Of a stretch of 42,358 bases of DNA, positions 1-8,684 are shown one piece after another (position 1 is the stretch's first letter; each line of letters starts with the position of its first letter). Source of the DNA: Verrucomicrobiaceae bacterium (GTDB lineage Bacteria > Verrucomicrobiota > Verrucomicrobiia > Verrucomicrobiales > Akkermansiaceae); assembly GCA_027486655.1 (NCBI GenBank), contig JAIXOR010000032.1, positions 1-42,358 of the forward strand, in the 5' to 3' direction. The notes under the pieces are model-generated. The model made no database searches. It was not told where the DNA came from and saw only the letters and a program-made list of their open reading frames with translations. Position numbers and translations under genes: made by a program.

Positions 1-91
1 CTTCGTCGTCTTCGTCGTCTTCGTCGTCTTCGTCGTCTTCGTCGTCTTCGTCGTCTTCGTCGTCTTCGTCGTCTTCGTCGTCTTCGTCGTC
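1..91 (-). repeat. Nonamer tandem repeat encoding (Asp-Asp-Glu)n
   Basis: On the plus strand the unit is CTTCGTCGT, repeated about ten times without a break up to about position 90 and continuing beyond the left edge. Read on the minus strand in the frame of the 739-start gene, each unit gives Asp-Asp-Glu. Because the unit is nine bases, gain or loss of copies leaves the frame intact. Confidence 0.95.
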
Positions 92-739
92 TAACGTGCT
101 GTTAGATGGATCCGGGACGGGATCGGTGGATTCCGGGTTGCTCGGGTTTTCCGTTGGGTTTTCGGAGGGGTTTTCCGCGGCGTTGTCTGGCCCGGGTTCG
201 GGTTCGGTAACGGGGTCCGGGACACGGCCGTTGTTTTCGAGCAGGACGATGACTTCGTTTTGGACGGACTCGACCTGGGAAAGTGGGATGTCCGGGTCGC
301 GGACGAGGAAGATTTCGCCGGACTTGCGGTGTTCGTAGACGCGGAGGATGCCGTTGGGGGTGCGCTGGCTGTCGGTTTCGCGGAGGGTTTTCTGGCGTTC
401 AAGCATGACGGCCAGGATGTAGCGGGTGTTTTCGGTGTGGTCCTCGTCCTCTTCGACGAGGCGCCGGAGGATTTCCTCGGCGGAGAGTTTCTCGACGGGG
501 TCGGGGGCATCGTTTCCGGAGGGTGCGCTGAAGACGGATTTCCAGAACGAGAAGGGTTTCTCCGCGTCCTCGGCACGCTGCTTCCAGGCATCGATGCAGA
601 AGTCGCGCCGGATGTAGCCTGAGGACTCGGGGTCCGGGAAGAGGGCGGTGACCAGGGTTTCGCCATCGGTGAACGCGCGTTGGGTGGCGGCGCATTCGCG
701 GGAGCGGGAGCGGACATGCCAGGATTCTGGAAGAGCCAT
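1..739 (-). CDS. Unrecognised protein with acidic (Asp-Asp-Glu)n tail, C-terminus cut by window edge
   Basis: An open frame reads leftward from an ATG at 739 to the edge, giving 246 residues without a stop. It begins MALPESWHVRSR and is hydrophilic, with no signal peptide or membrane segment. The first 170 residues look like a folded domain (for example GYIRRDFCIDAWKQR and ILRVYEHRKSGEIFLVRDP). A Pro/Asn/Glu-rich linker follows, with repeats such as ENPSENPTENPSNPE, and then at least ten copies of Asp-Asp-Glu. It lies 31 bases after the LptF/LptG-like gene on the same strand, so the two probably share a transcript. I do not recognise the family. The frame is supported by the in-frame tandem repeat and by the operon-like spacing. 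Its real C-terminus is outside the window. Confidence 0.7.
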   Translation of the reverse strand, partial: MALPESWHVRSRSRECAATQRAFTDGETLVTALFPDPESSGYIRRDFCIDAWKQRAEDAEKPFSFWKSVFSAPSGNDAPDPVEKLSAEEILRRLVEEDEDHTENTRYILAVMLERQKTLRETDSQRTPNGILRVYEHRKSGEIFLVRDPDIPLSQVESVQNEVIVLLENNGRVPDPVTEPEPGPDNAAENPSENPTENPSNPESTDPVPDPSNSTLDDEDDEDDEDDEDDEDDEDDEDDEDDEDDE

Positions 740-770
740 GGGGAAGGGTTGGGTGGAACGGGTCGAGGAA

Positions 771-2138
771 TCAGTCTCCGCCGAGAAGGATCTTCCGGAG
801 CCGCTGATAGATCGGGCGTCCGGAGACGCGGCGGTGGAAGAGGTAGAGACCGAGGAGCGAGAAGGAAAGATTCGGGAGCCAGGCGGCCAGGGCGGGGGAG
901 AGGGTGCCGGATTCGCCGACGGCCAGCGAGATGTTGCTGACGAGAAGCATGAGGGCGGAGAGCACCACGGCCAGGAAGATGCCGCCGCCGGGGCCGCGGC
1001 GCGAGAAGTGAATGGCGAGTGGGGCGGCGAGCAGCACGGTGACCAGACAGGCAAAGGGCAGCGCCCAGCGGTAGTGCCAATGGGTCAGATAGGGAGAGGG
1101 GTCCGCGAAAAGGTGGTGGCGGGCGTTGGCCTTGATCCAGGTGCTGAGGTCGGGAATGCCGAGATGGGCGGCGCTGAGGCCGGGCTTGATGAGTTGCCAG
1201 GGAGTCTCCGGCCAGGAGTCGATCACGAGCGGGGAATCCTTGGATTCGAACACGGGCGGCTGGTCTTCGGTGTAACGGCCGATGAGCGGTTTCTCGAAGA
1301 TCCACGTGCGTGAGGAACGATCCCAACGGGCTTCCGGAGAGGAAATCCGGGAAACGATTCCGCGGTTTTCTCCGGTGGTGGTGACTTCCACGTTGAGCAG
1401 CGGTCGGCCTTTTTCGTAGTCGGGAGGGAAGGCGCCGATCATCCAAAGCCGGCGGCTCTCGGGGTCGCGGAAGAGCACTTTGGAGGCCTCGGTGGCCTGG
1501 ATGCCCGCGGCTTCGGCGAGGATTTCGTCCTGCCTGCCCTCGGCCGTGGGGGCCCATTGGTAGTTGAGGCCCACGCTGAGAAGGGTGCAGAAAAACCCGG
1601 CGATGATGAGCGGCAGGGTCGTGCGGACCACGCCGCGGCCGGATTGGATCACGGCGATGATTTCGCGCTGCGAGGAAAGTTTGCCGAGGGCGTAGAGGAG
1701 GGCCAGCAGCAGGCTGTAGGGAAGCAGCAGCAGCACGATGGCCGGCGAGCGGGTGGCGTAGAAGGTGAGGATCGTGAGCAGGATGTTGGAGGAGTTCCTG
1801 AAGTCGGTGATCTTGTCGCTCAGATCGATCAGAAACCAGATCAGGAACAGCGCGGAAAGGCAGATGCCGAAAATGCCGAGAAACTGGCGGGTGATGTAGC
1901 GGTCGAGCGTGCCGCCGAGGGAATAGACCAGCCCGGCCGCCGCGGGCAGCATGCAGAGTGCCGCCAGCACCAGCGTGCGAGCCTGGTGGGCGGGGATGTC
2001 CGAATCCGGAAAGCCGATCAACTGCTGTTCGATGGCACGCATTTCCCCGGGCAGCAGCAGCGCGTACAATCCCGCCCCTGCGGCGGCGAGCGCGAGGACG
2101 AGGAGGATGCGATTCAGGTGACTGCGCGTGAAATCCAT
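771..2138 (-). CDS. LptF/LptG (YjgP/YjgQ) family permease
   Basis: A 455-residue integral membrane protein of the family that forms the inner-membrane permease of the Lpt machine, which moves lipopolysaccharide to the outer membrane. The family's N-terminal signature appears as LDRYITRQFLGIF near residue 77, followed by hydrophobic segments near 87-105, 118-155 and 170-190. A soluble periplasmic region covers about 195-335, and three more membrane segments lie between about 345 and 440, ending in a basic tail. E. coli LptF and LptG are about 360 residues. Here about 75 extra residues with two hydrophobic stretches (about 10-29 and 54-74) precede the signature. I cannot say whether it is LptF or LptG; no second copy or LptB is in the window. 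It diverges from the helicase gene and leads into the acidic-tail gene. Confidence 0.87.
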   Translation of the reverse strand: MDFTRSHLNRILLVLALAAAGAGLYALLLPGEMRAIEQQLIGFPDSDIPAHQARTLVLAALCMLPAAAGLVYSLGGTLDRYITRQFLGIFGICLSALFLIWFLIDLSDKITDFRNSSNILLTILTFYATRSPAIVLLLLPYSLLLALLYALGKLSSQREIIAVIQSGRGVVRTTLPLIIAGFFCTLLSVGLNYQWAPTAEGRQDEILAEAAGIQATEASKVLFRDPESRRLWMIGAFPPDYEKGRPLLNVEVTTTGENRGIVSRISSPEARWDRSSRTWIFEKPLIGRYTEDQPPVFESKDSPLVIDSWPETPWQLIKPGLSAAHLGIPDLSTWIKANARHHLFADPSPYLTHWHYRWALPFACLVTVLLAAPLAIHFSRRGPGGGIFLAVVLSALMLLVSNISLAVGESGTLSPALAAWLPNLSFSLLGLYLFHRRVSGRPIYQRLRKILLGGD

Positions 2139-2254
2139 GGGGGATCGCTCGCCGCCGAGACTGGCTGGCCCGTGCCGGGGGTGTCGAGCGTGTTGTGGCT
2201 TCGCCGAACTTGCGGCTTGGCAGCGGGCCGGATGCCGGATGCGATGGGCGGGCG

Positions 2255-4258
2255 ATGATTTCCGTCACGGAAGGCCAGCCGATCCCCGGGTTTTGCGACT
2301 CGGTGCGCGACGCGTTCTCGCCGAAGGGCCTCCTCGCGAAATCCCGCGATTTTGAGTATCGGCCCCAGCAGCAGGAGCTCGCGGTGGCAGTGGCCGAGGC
2401 GCTGGTGACCTCCTCTCCCTTGGTGGCGGAGGCGGGCACGGGAGTCGGGAAATCACTGGCCTACCTGCTTCCGGCCGCGCGGTTTGCCCTGGAAACCGGT
2501 CGCAAGGGGGTGATCTCGACGCACACGATCAACTTGCAGGAGCAACTGGTCCGCAAGGACATCCCGATCGTGCGCAAGCTCGTCGATCACGAGCTGCCCG
2601 CAGTGCTGCTCAAGGGGCGGCAGAATTACCTCTGCCCGCAGCGTTTGCGGCGGGCGCTCGATCAATCCGGCGACCTCTTCACCGGCACGGAAAACGAGGA
2701 GCTGGAGGCCATCCGCAGATGGGCCGAGGGCACCCGTGACGGGACCTTGAGCGATCTGGATTTCCAACCGCAGATGAAGGTGTGGCTCCAGGTTTGCAGC
2801 GAGGCGCACATTTGCACCGCCCGCAACTGCGGACCGCGAGGCAATTGTTTTTTTCAAGAGGCGAGGAAGGCCGCGTCCGACGCCAAACTGATCGTCGTGA
2901 ACCACACCCTGTTCTTCGCGCTGTTGGATGCCGAGATCGAGGAATCCGATGAGGAACCCCGGAAAAACAAGGGATTTCTTTTCCCGAACGACTTCGCGGT
3001 GCTCGACGAGGCCCACACCATCGAGCAGGTCGCCGCCGTCCAGCTCGGCTTGCGAGTATCCCAGTCCGGCCTCCGTTTTGACCTCCAGCGGCTCTACCAT
3101 CCGAAGACCCGCAAGGGCCTGCTCAAGTCGTTTCGCAAAGCCTCCGCTCTCACCGCGGTGGAAGAGGCGATCCTCGCCGCGGACCGGTTTTTTCACGACG
3201 TTGGCGATGTGTCGAACTTCGGAAACTTCGCCAAGGAGTGCCGCATCCGGCAGCCCGAACTGGTTCCTAACAGCATCGCCGAGCCCCTCCGGAGGCTTTG
3301 GCAGGAGATCGACTCGCTTGCCGCCGATGTCGATGGGGAGTCGACGAAATCCGAGCTGCTCGACGCTTCGCGGCGCCTGCGCGAGGCCCACGGCGCGGTG
3401 GGGGCCTTCCTGGATCAAGCGGAGGACGAGAGCGTCTATTGGGTCGAGCGGGGAGGCCGCGACGAAGCGCAATACAGCCTGCATGCCGCCCCGGTCAACG
3501 TTGCGGACCGTTTGCGGCCCCTTCTCTTCGGGCCCGGCCGCGGGCTGGTGCTCACCAGCGCGACGCTCGGTGTGGGAGACCCGAAGCTCGGATACTTCCG
3601 CGGCCGCGTGGGTGCGGAAAAGGCCCGCGCCCTGTGCATTGGCAGTCCTTTCGACTACCCGAAACAAATGCGGGTGCGCATTTACAAGTCGGTCCCGGAC
3701 CCTGGCACGCCACGGTATGACGAGGCCCTCGCCGACGGCATCCGCCAGTCCGTGCTGGAGAGCGATGGCCGGGCCTTCGTGCTCTTTACCAGCTATCGGA
3801 CCATGCGCGACGCCGCTCAGCGTCTGGAGCCCTTCTTCCGCAAACAAGGGTGGCGCGTCCTCATGCAGGGCGAGGGCATGCCCAGGCACCGCATGATCGA
3901 GGAGTTCCGCAAGGACGTGCACAGCGTGCTTTTCGGCACGGACAGCTTCTGGACCGGTGTCGATGTGCCGGGAGAAGCGCTCTCAAACGTGGTCGTCACC
4001 CGTCTTCCCTTCGCCGTACCGGACCATCCGCTCACGGCCTCGCGGCTGGAGGCCATCGAGGCCGCAGGCGGGAATCCCTTCATGGAATACTCGGTTCCGG
4101 AGGCGATTCTCAAGCTTCGCCAAGGGGTCGGCCGCCTGATCCGCACTTCCAAAGATCACGGTCTGGTCTGCATCCTCGACAACCGGATCCTCACGAAACG
4201 CTACGGAAAATCCTTCCTTCAAGCGCTTCCGGACGCCCCGGTGGAGGTCATCGGCTAG
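2255..4258 (+). CDS. dinG: DinG/YoaA-type ATP-dependent Fe-S DNA helicase
   Basis: A superfamily 2 helicase of the XPD/DinG group, 667 residues from the ATG at 2255. The Walker A motif is AEAGTGVGKS (about 58-67), the DEAH box is D251-E-A-H254, and later motifs include LTSATLG, FTSYRTM, FWTGVDVPGEA and QGVGRLIRTS. Four cysteines, C127, C187, C192 and C198, match the spacing of the Fe-S cluster cysteines of E. coli DinG (Cys-x4-Cys-x5-Cys after a distant first Cys). DinG enzymes unwind DNA 5'-3', including R-loops and other structures met by replication forks. An in-frame ATG at 2195 would add 20 residues that do not look like the family, so 2255 is preferred. The stop overlaps that of the convergent aroD. 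YoaA is an alternative name within the same family. Confidence 0.93.
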   Translation: MISVTEGQPIPGFCDSVRDAFSPKGLLAKSRDFEYRPQQQELAVAVAEALVTSSPLVAEAGTGVGKSLAYLLPAARFALETGRKGVISTHTINLQEQLVRKDIPIVRKLVDHELPAVLLKGRQNYLCPQRLRRALDQSGDLFTGTENEELEAIRRWAEGTRDGTLSDLDFQPQMKVWLQVCSEAHICTARNCGPRGNCFFQEARKAASDAKLIVVNHTLFFALLDAEIEESDEEPRKNKGFLFPNDFAVLDEAHTIEQVAAVQLGLRVSQSGLRFDLQRLYHPKTRKGLLKSFRKASALTAVEEAILAADRFFHDVGDVSNFGNFAKECRIRQPELVPNSIAEPLRRLWQEIDSLAADVDGESTKSELLDASRRLREAHGAVGAFLDQAEDESVYWVERGGRDEAQYSLHAAPVNVADRLRPLLFGPGRGLVLTSATLGVGDPKLGYFRGRVGAEKARALCIGSPFDYPKQMRVRIYKSVPDPGTPRYDEALADGIRQSVLESDGRAFVLFTSYRTMRDAAQRLEPFFRKQGWRVLMQGEGMPRHRMIEEFRKDVHSVLFGTDSFWTGVDVPGEALSNVVVTRLPFAVPDHPLTASRLEAIEAAGGNPFMEYSVPEAILKLRQGVGRLIRTSKDHGLVCILDNRILTKRYGKSFLQALPDAPVEVIG

Positions 4259-4962
4259 GCCCGCCACGGGGCAAGCCGGGAGATCGCTTGCTTGAGCAGT
4301 GCCGCATCCCATTGCCCCGGCGCGGTCGGGCTGCTGCCCAGATATCCGTAGTTCAACACGCTGCCGCATTGGGCGCATAGCAGCCGGGAGACCGGGGCCA
4401 GCGCCCCCATTCCCATCGTCGCCACCGGAATCCCTTGGTCCGCAAGCTGGAACTCCGCCAGCCGGGCCAGATCCGCAGGACTGTGGAGCATCGCCGCCGC
4501 CTTGAACACCGCCGCCCCGGCATCCGAAGCCTGCTTCGCGGCAGCTTCCAGGTCCCGGGTCGCCGGCAGCTTGCCAAAATCATGGAACGAGGCCACCCAC
4601 GGCAGACCGAGCGCAGCCAACTCGTCAATCAATCCACGCATCGCGGAAATGCTGGCCACCTCGATGTCCACGCAGGCGGCCCTGCCAAGGACCGCCGAGA
4701 GCATCGCCGAGCGCCGGCCGTCATCCAGCTCACGCCCGCCCCCCTCGTCCGGACGACGCGCGGTGAAAAGCATCGGCAAACCATCCAGATGCCGCCACGC
4801 CGCCTCGCCATCGCCTGGATCTAACAGATCAAGCCGGATTTCCACCAGATCGCAGGCATTTGCCGCCTGTTTCGCATCCGTTGCCGCAAGATCCACCGAG
4901 TTTCCGATGCTGCCCGCCACCCAAGGTTTTTCGGGTGTCTGAAATATCGACGAGAGGCTCAT
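4255..4962 (-). CDS. aroD: Type I 3-dehydroquinate dehydratase
   Basis: Catalyses dehydration of 3-dehydroquinate to 3-dehydroshikimate in the shikimate pathway through a lysine Schiff base. The 235-residue product from the ATG at 4962 has the type I residues: E41 and R43 in LVEIRLD, R69 after LFTA, E101 in VDIE, general base H127 in SFHDF, Schiff-base K154 in VFKAA, R193 in APVSR and Q217. The 27-residue spacing of His and Lys equals that of the Salmonella enzyme (H143/K170). An upstream in-frame ATG at 5025 would add 21 residues without family character. The last bases overlap the end of dinG: both genes use the same CTAG for their stop codons. No other shikimate genes are in the window. 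Confidence 0.92.
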   Translation of the reverse strand: MSLSSIFQTPEKPWVAGSIGNSVDLAATDAKQAANACDLVEIRLDLLDPGDGEAAWRHLDGLPMLFTARRPDEGGGRELDDGRRSAMLSAVLGRAACVDIEVASISAMRGLIDELAALGLPWVASFHDFGKLPATRDLEAAAKQASDAGAAVFKAAAMLHSPADLARLAEFQLADQGIPVATMGMGALAPVSRLLCAQCGSVLNYGYLGSSPTAPGQWDAALLKQAISRLAPWRA

Positions 4963-5107
4963 GAGCGAGTCATGCGCCGGACAATCCCGCCCGTCAACCG
5001 CATGTGCGTGAGTCGGCCGTCGCAATCCTCGGAATTTTTGGGGATTCCGGGTTTTTCTCTGGCCAACCCGAAAGGCGATTCCCTAGTTTCTTTCAAACCC
5101 CACGCGT

Positions 5108-5734
5108 ATGCACTCGATCTTTCGCAAAACTTTTTCAGTCGCCGCCGCCATGCTCGTCGCCGGACTCTCTCTGGGAAGCGCCAGCGGGCAGGCCGCCAAG
5201 GTCCTCGGCGAGAAACCTTCCTTCGATGATCTGCCCTCTCCGGAGTTCAGCGGAGGCAAGCAAAAGGCCTTCAAACCGAAGGATTGGCTCGAAATCGAAA
5301 CCAAGCTCAAGATTTCCCTCAGCCCCGAGCCGCCATCCAAAACCTGTGAGAAACTCACGGTGAAGTGGTACATCGCCGTGAAGAATCCGGAGAAATCCGG
5401 TACCTTCCTTCTTCTCACCAAGGACATCGATCACGTCAACGCCCCTCTCGATGAGGAGATCTACTGCTCGGTTTACCTCTCTCCCGCTTCCATCAAGCGT
5501 CTCACCGGCTCCGACAAAGGCGGCAAAAACGCCGTGGAATACGTCGGCTACGAGGTGCTCATCAATGGCGAGAAGGTCGCCTCCGAGACCAGCAAGGGCA
5601 AGGTCGGTTGGTGGACCAGCGCTTCCGACAAAATCTCCCGCTCCGACACGGTGCCTCTCCTCAACAAGAGCGAGACTCCCTTCAGCACCATGTGGTGGGA
5701 CCGCTACGCCGAGGTGGCCGTCCCCGGCAAGTGA
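5108..5734 (+). CDS. Exported Amuc_1102-like protein, first gene of the pilus-like locus
   Basis: A 208-residue protein with a clear signal peptide (basic HSIFRKTF, hydrophobic core VAAAMLVAGLSLG, small residues before about residue 29). The mature part is a single small, probably beta-rich domain with motifs such as LTVKWYIAVKN, EIYCSVYLSP and a Trp-rich KGKVGWWTS, and no membrane segment. Its place directly before a PilM gene, an Amuc_1100-like gene and a secretin gene matches Amuc_1102 of Akkermansia muciniphila, which I recall as having an immunoglobulin-like fold. The function of that protein is not established. It is probably periplasmic or surface-exposed and may be a client or structural part of the complex. 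The gene is separated from pilM by 64 bases, so co-transcription is likely. Assignment rests mainly on gene order plus size. Confidence 0.72.
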   Translation: MHSIFRKTFSVAAAMLVAGLSLGSASGQAAKVLGEKPSFDDLPSPEFSGGKQKAFKPKDWLEIETKLKISLSPEPPSKTCEKLTVKWYIAVKNPEKSGTFLLLTKDIDHVNAPLDEEIYCSVYLSPASIKRLTGSDKGGKNAVEYVGYEVLINGEKVASETSKGKVGWWTSASDKISRSDTVPLLNKSETPFSTMWWDRYAEVAVPGK

Positions 5735-5798
5735 CCGGATGCCACACCTCATACCTCCTCACGGTTTCCAACCGCTCAATCTCCATTTGCCCTGAATC

Positions 5799-7667
5799 AT
5801 GGCTGAAAATCAGACTACCGTCGCCCTCAACATCGGCTCCCAGCGCATCAGCATGGCCGTTTTCGAGACATCGAAGAATGGCGGATTGGTGCTCAAATCC
5901 TACGATTCCGAGTCCATCGTGGCCGATCCCTCGATGGATGCCTCGCGCATCGCCCAGAGCCGGGTGGCCATCGGGGATCTGGTCCAGCGCCTCAAGGTTG
6001 GCAAGGGCAAGGCCCGCTACGCCATCTCCGGCCAATCCGTCTTCACCCGTTTCGTGAAACTGCCTCCGCTTCAGGAGGACAACATCGAGCAACTCGTCAC
6101 CTTCGAGGCCCAGCAGCACGTGCCCTTCCCCCTCGCCGAGGTGGTCTGGGACTACGAGCTCATCGAAACCGGATCCGATAAGGAGGTGGTCATCGTCGCC
6201 ATCAAGAGCGATGCGCTCGACGAGATCAATGCTTCCGTCAATGACAACGGCCTCGGGACCTCCGAGGTCGACGTCGCCCCGATGGCGATCTACAACGCCT
6301 TCCGTGCCACCTACGGCAACCCGGAAGAGCCGATCCTGCTCATCGACATCGGTGCCAAGACCAGCAACCTCCTCTACATCGAAGGAAAACGCTTCTTCAC
6401 CCGCAGTGTCGCCATCGGTGGGGCCTCCGTCACCGCAGCCATTGCCAAGGAATACGGAATCTCCTTCCTGGAAGCCGAGCATCAGAAAGTTGCCAACGGA
6501 CTCGTCGCCCTCGGCGGCGGTCACACCGAGCAGCTCGATGAGGCCGTGGCCGCACTCGCCATGGTCATCCGCAACGCTCTGAGCCGCCTGCCTGCGGAAA
6601 TCTCGCGCACGACCAACTACTACCGCAGCCAGCACGGCGGCAGCGCGCCCCGCCGTATCCTCCTTGCCGGTGGAGGCGCCAACCTCCCCTACACGCTGGA
6701 ATTCTTCCAGGAGAAGCTCAACCTGCCGGTCGAATACTTCAACCCGGTTCGCAACGTGGCCGTCGGCAAGGGTGTCGACGCCTCGGTCGTCCAGCGCGAG
6801 GGCCACCTCATGGGCGAACTCGTGGGCCTCGGCCTGCGCGGCGTCGGCAAGTCCGAGATCAATATCGATCTGGTGCCGGTCGTCGTCGAGCAATCGCGTG
6901 CCGCGGACCGCCGCAAGCCTTTCTTCATCGCGGCAGCCGCCGTGCTCCTCGGCGGCATGGCCGCATGGGCCGTCCTCAAGGGAATGTCCGCCTCCAAAGC
7001 CGAGGATCTCGCCCGGACCATGGAAGAGCAGCGCGATGCGCTCGCGCCGCTCAAAACCCAGATCGAAGGCCTCCTCAAGACCGAAAACTCGCTGCGCCAG
7101 ATCGCCGACGGATACGTCAGCGCGGAATCCGATCACGCGATCTGGTTCGACCTGCTCACCGAGGTCCGCGGTGCCTTCGCCAGCGACGCGGTGTGGATCA
7201 CCGACTTTGAGCCCATCCACGGATTCGATGTCAACAAGGCCCTCGAGCCCAAGACCTCGAATGCCACCGCCAAGGTCGCGAACGGCAAACCGGTCGTCAA
7301 ACCGGAGTTCTACAACACCCTCTACGGAGCCACGTCTCTCGCCGATATCCAGATCGCCCAACCACAGGCGGCTCCGGGCAGAAAGCCCGCCGGCCCCGCC
7401 GCTCCCACGGCCGTCACCGCCAACGCCGTCCGCATCAAGGGCTTCTGGCGCGAGAACCCCAAGAGCCAGAACGTCGTCTCCGAGCTCCTCAAGAATCTTC
7501 GTGAGAAGTCCCAGAGCTTCCGTTTCACCACCAAGGATGCCAAGGGCGCGAACGTCACCCTCAGTGACGAACAAATCCTCGCCATCACCGTGGAGGGCAA
7601 GCCCGGCGACCTCGGCCTCCCCTTCGAAATCACCCTCCCGCTGGCGCGCGAGGTGAACGTCAAATGA
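5799..7667 (+). CDS. pilM: PilM-PilN fusion (Amuc_1101-like), type IV pilus-like alignment protein
   Basis: Residues 1 to about 350 are a PilM domain of the FtsA/actin fold: phosphate loop VALNIGSQRISMAVFE, second loop LLIDIGAKTSN and adenosine motif RILLAGGGANLP. After it the chain continues with EINIDLVP (354-360), which resembles the INLLP motif that PilN uses to bind PilM. A single membrane segment (about 375-394), a coiled-coil-like stretch (about 400-440) and a C-terminal domain to residue 622 complete it. This is the PilN architecture joined to PilM in one chain. In standard pilus operons the two are separate proteins of about 350 and 200 residues. The fused form would place the PilM ring under the inner membrane and the C-terminal domain in the periplasm. 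It belongs to the 5108-12433 locus and lies 29 bases before the next gene. Confidence 0.9.
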   Translation: MAENQTTVALNIGSQRISMAVFETSKNGGLVLKSYDSESIVADPSMDASRIAQSRVAIGDLVQRLKVGKGKARYAISGQSVFTRFVKLPPLQEDNIEQLVTFEAQQHVPFPLAEVVWDYELIETGSDKEVVIVAIKSDALDEINASVNDNGLGTSEVDVAPMAIYNAFRATYGNPEEPILLIDIGAKTSNLLYIEGKRFFTRSVAIGGASVTAAIAKEYGISFLEAEHQKVANGLVALGGGHTEQLDEAVAALAMVIRNALSRLPAEISRTTNYYRSQHGGSAPRRILLAGGGANLPYTLEFFQEKLNLPVEYFNPVRNVAVGKGVDASVVQREGHLMGELVGLGLRGVGKSEINIDLVPVVVEQSRAADRRKPFFIAAAAVLLGGMAAWAVLKGMSASKAEDLARTMEEQRDALAPLKTQIEGLLKTENSLRQIADGYVSAESDHAIWFDLLTEVRGAFASDAVWITDFEPIHGFDVNKALEPKTSNATAKVANGKPVVKPEFYNTLYGATSLADIQIAQPQAAPGRKPAGPAAPTAVTANAVRIKGFWRENPKSQNVVSELLKNLREKSQSFRFTTKDAKGANVTLSDEQILAITVEGKPGDLGLPFEITLPLAREVNVK

Positions 7668-7696
7668 TCAATCCCTAAACTCCCGACCACCACACC

Positions 7697-8662
7697 ATGA
7701 GTTGGATCAAGGAAAACAAGTTTCTCGCAGGACTCCTCGGAGGAACCCTGCTCGGAGTCGTCGGCCTCTACTTCCTCGCGTCGTCAGGCGGTTCCCGCTA
7801 CGATGCCGCCAAGGAACGCTACGATGCCGCTTCATCGGAAGTCTCGACCTACAAAAAGATGCCGCTCTATCCGTCCGATGCGAATCGCGACGGCAAGAAG
7901 AAGGCGCTCAACGACTACAAGGAGGCCACCGAAAAACTCCAGTCCGCGTTCGACGCATTCCGTCCGAAGGAACTCAAGAACACCTCGCCCCAAGAGTTCA
8001 CGAATCGCCTGAAGTCCGTCAATGACGAGGTCCGCAAGGCCTTCGACGACGCTGGAACCAAAGTGCCAGAGGCCTTCTTCTGCGGATTCGAAAGCTACAA
8101 AACCAACCTCGCACGCAGCGGTGCCACCGGCATTCTCGACTACCAACTCGGCGCCGTGCAGAATCTGATGCTCGCGCTCGCCAAGTCCGGTGCCACCGAG
8201 CTCAAGAATCTTCATCGCCCGACCCTTCCCGAGGAGGACGGCAATCCTTACAAGCCCGGCGATGCCGATGTGGCACGGCCTCTTCCGCTCGAAATCACCT
8301 TCCAAGGCCCGGAAAAGGCTGTCCGTGCCTTTGTGTCCGCGCTCTCCAAGACCGACGAGCGCTATTTCGTGATCCGCTCGCTGCGCATCTCCAACGCCAA
8401 GAAGGAACCCCCGCGCGCCGCCGATGCCAAGTTCGAGAAACCCGCGGATGCCAAGGCTCCGGCCGAAGGTGCCTTCGGTGGGGGTGGATTCGTCCTCCCG
8501 GGCGATGAGCCCAAGCCCGCCGAAGCCGCCACCCCTGCTCCGGCCGCTCCCGCTCCGGCGGATTCCAGCCGGATTCTCGCCCAAGTCCTCGGCAATGAGG
8601 AGGTCCAGATCTTCCTGCGCATCGACCTGATGCAGTTCCTCCCTTCCAAAAAACTTCCCTGA
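7697..8662 (+). CDS. Amuc_1100-like single-pass envelope protein (PilO-like role)
   Basis: The 321-residue product starts MSWIKENK, has one membrane segment (about 9-29), then a charged helical region (about 35-75) and two alpha/beta stretches, with a Pro/Ala-rich linker near 245-285. It shares several short blocks with my recollection of Akkermansia Amuc_1100: the MS-WI--NK start, a HRPTLPEE block, PLPLEITFQG, VIRSLRISN before PP, and a final segment around QIFLRIDLMQF. Amuc_1100 is known as an outer-envelope protein reported to act on host TLR2, and its structure (coiled coil plus ferredoxin-like domains) has been likened to PilN/PilO proteins. Here the context, between PilM-PilN and the secretin, supports a PilO-like structural role. 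Any host signalling by this homologue cannot be inferred. The next gene follows after 22 bases. Confidence 0.87.
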   Translation: MSWIKENKFLAGLLGGTLLGVVGLYFLASSGGSRYDAAKERYDAASSEVSTYKKMPLYPSDANRDGKKKALNDYKEATEKLQSAFDAFRPKELKNTSPQEFTNRLKSVNDEVRKAFDDAGTKVPEAFFCGFESYKTNLARSGATGILDYQLGAVQNLMLALAKSGATELKNLHRPTLPEEDGNPYKPGDADVARPLPLEITFQGPEKAVRAFVSALSKTDERYFVIRSLRISNAKKEPPRAADAKFEKPADAKAPAEGAFGGGGFVLPGDEPKPAEAATPAPAAPAPADSSRILAQVLGNEEVQIFLRIDLMQFLPSKKLP

Positions 8663-8684
8663 TCCAGATCCCAAGCCCAAGTCC

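Noticed and set aside
1..91. CRISPR-like array at the left edge
   Set aside because: The nonamers are contiguous without spacers and encode an in-frame acidic tail.
91..2439. 782-codon minus-strand frame across the LptF/G-like gene
   Set aside because: It is an out-of-frame shadow: Arg/Pro/His/Ser-rich with no domain, overlapping the well-supported permease and the acidic-tail gene in another frame.
5682..7574. Long minus-strand frame opposite pilM (630 codons)
   Set aside because: Antisense shadow produced by high GC and codon bias; it shows no motifs, while the plus strand holds a clear PilM.
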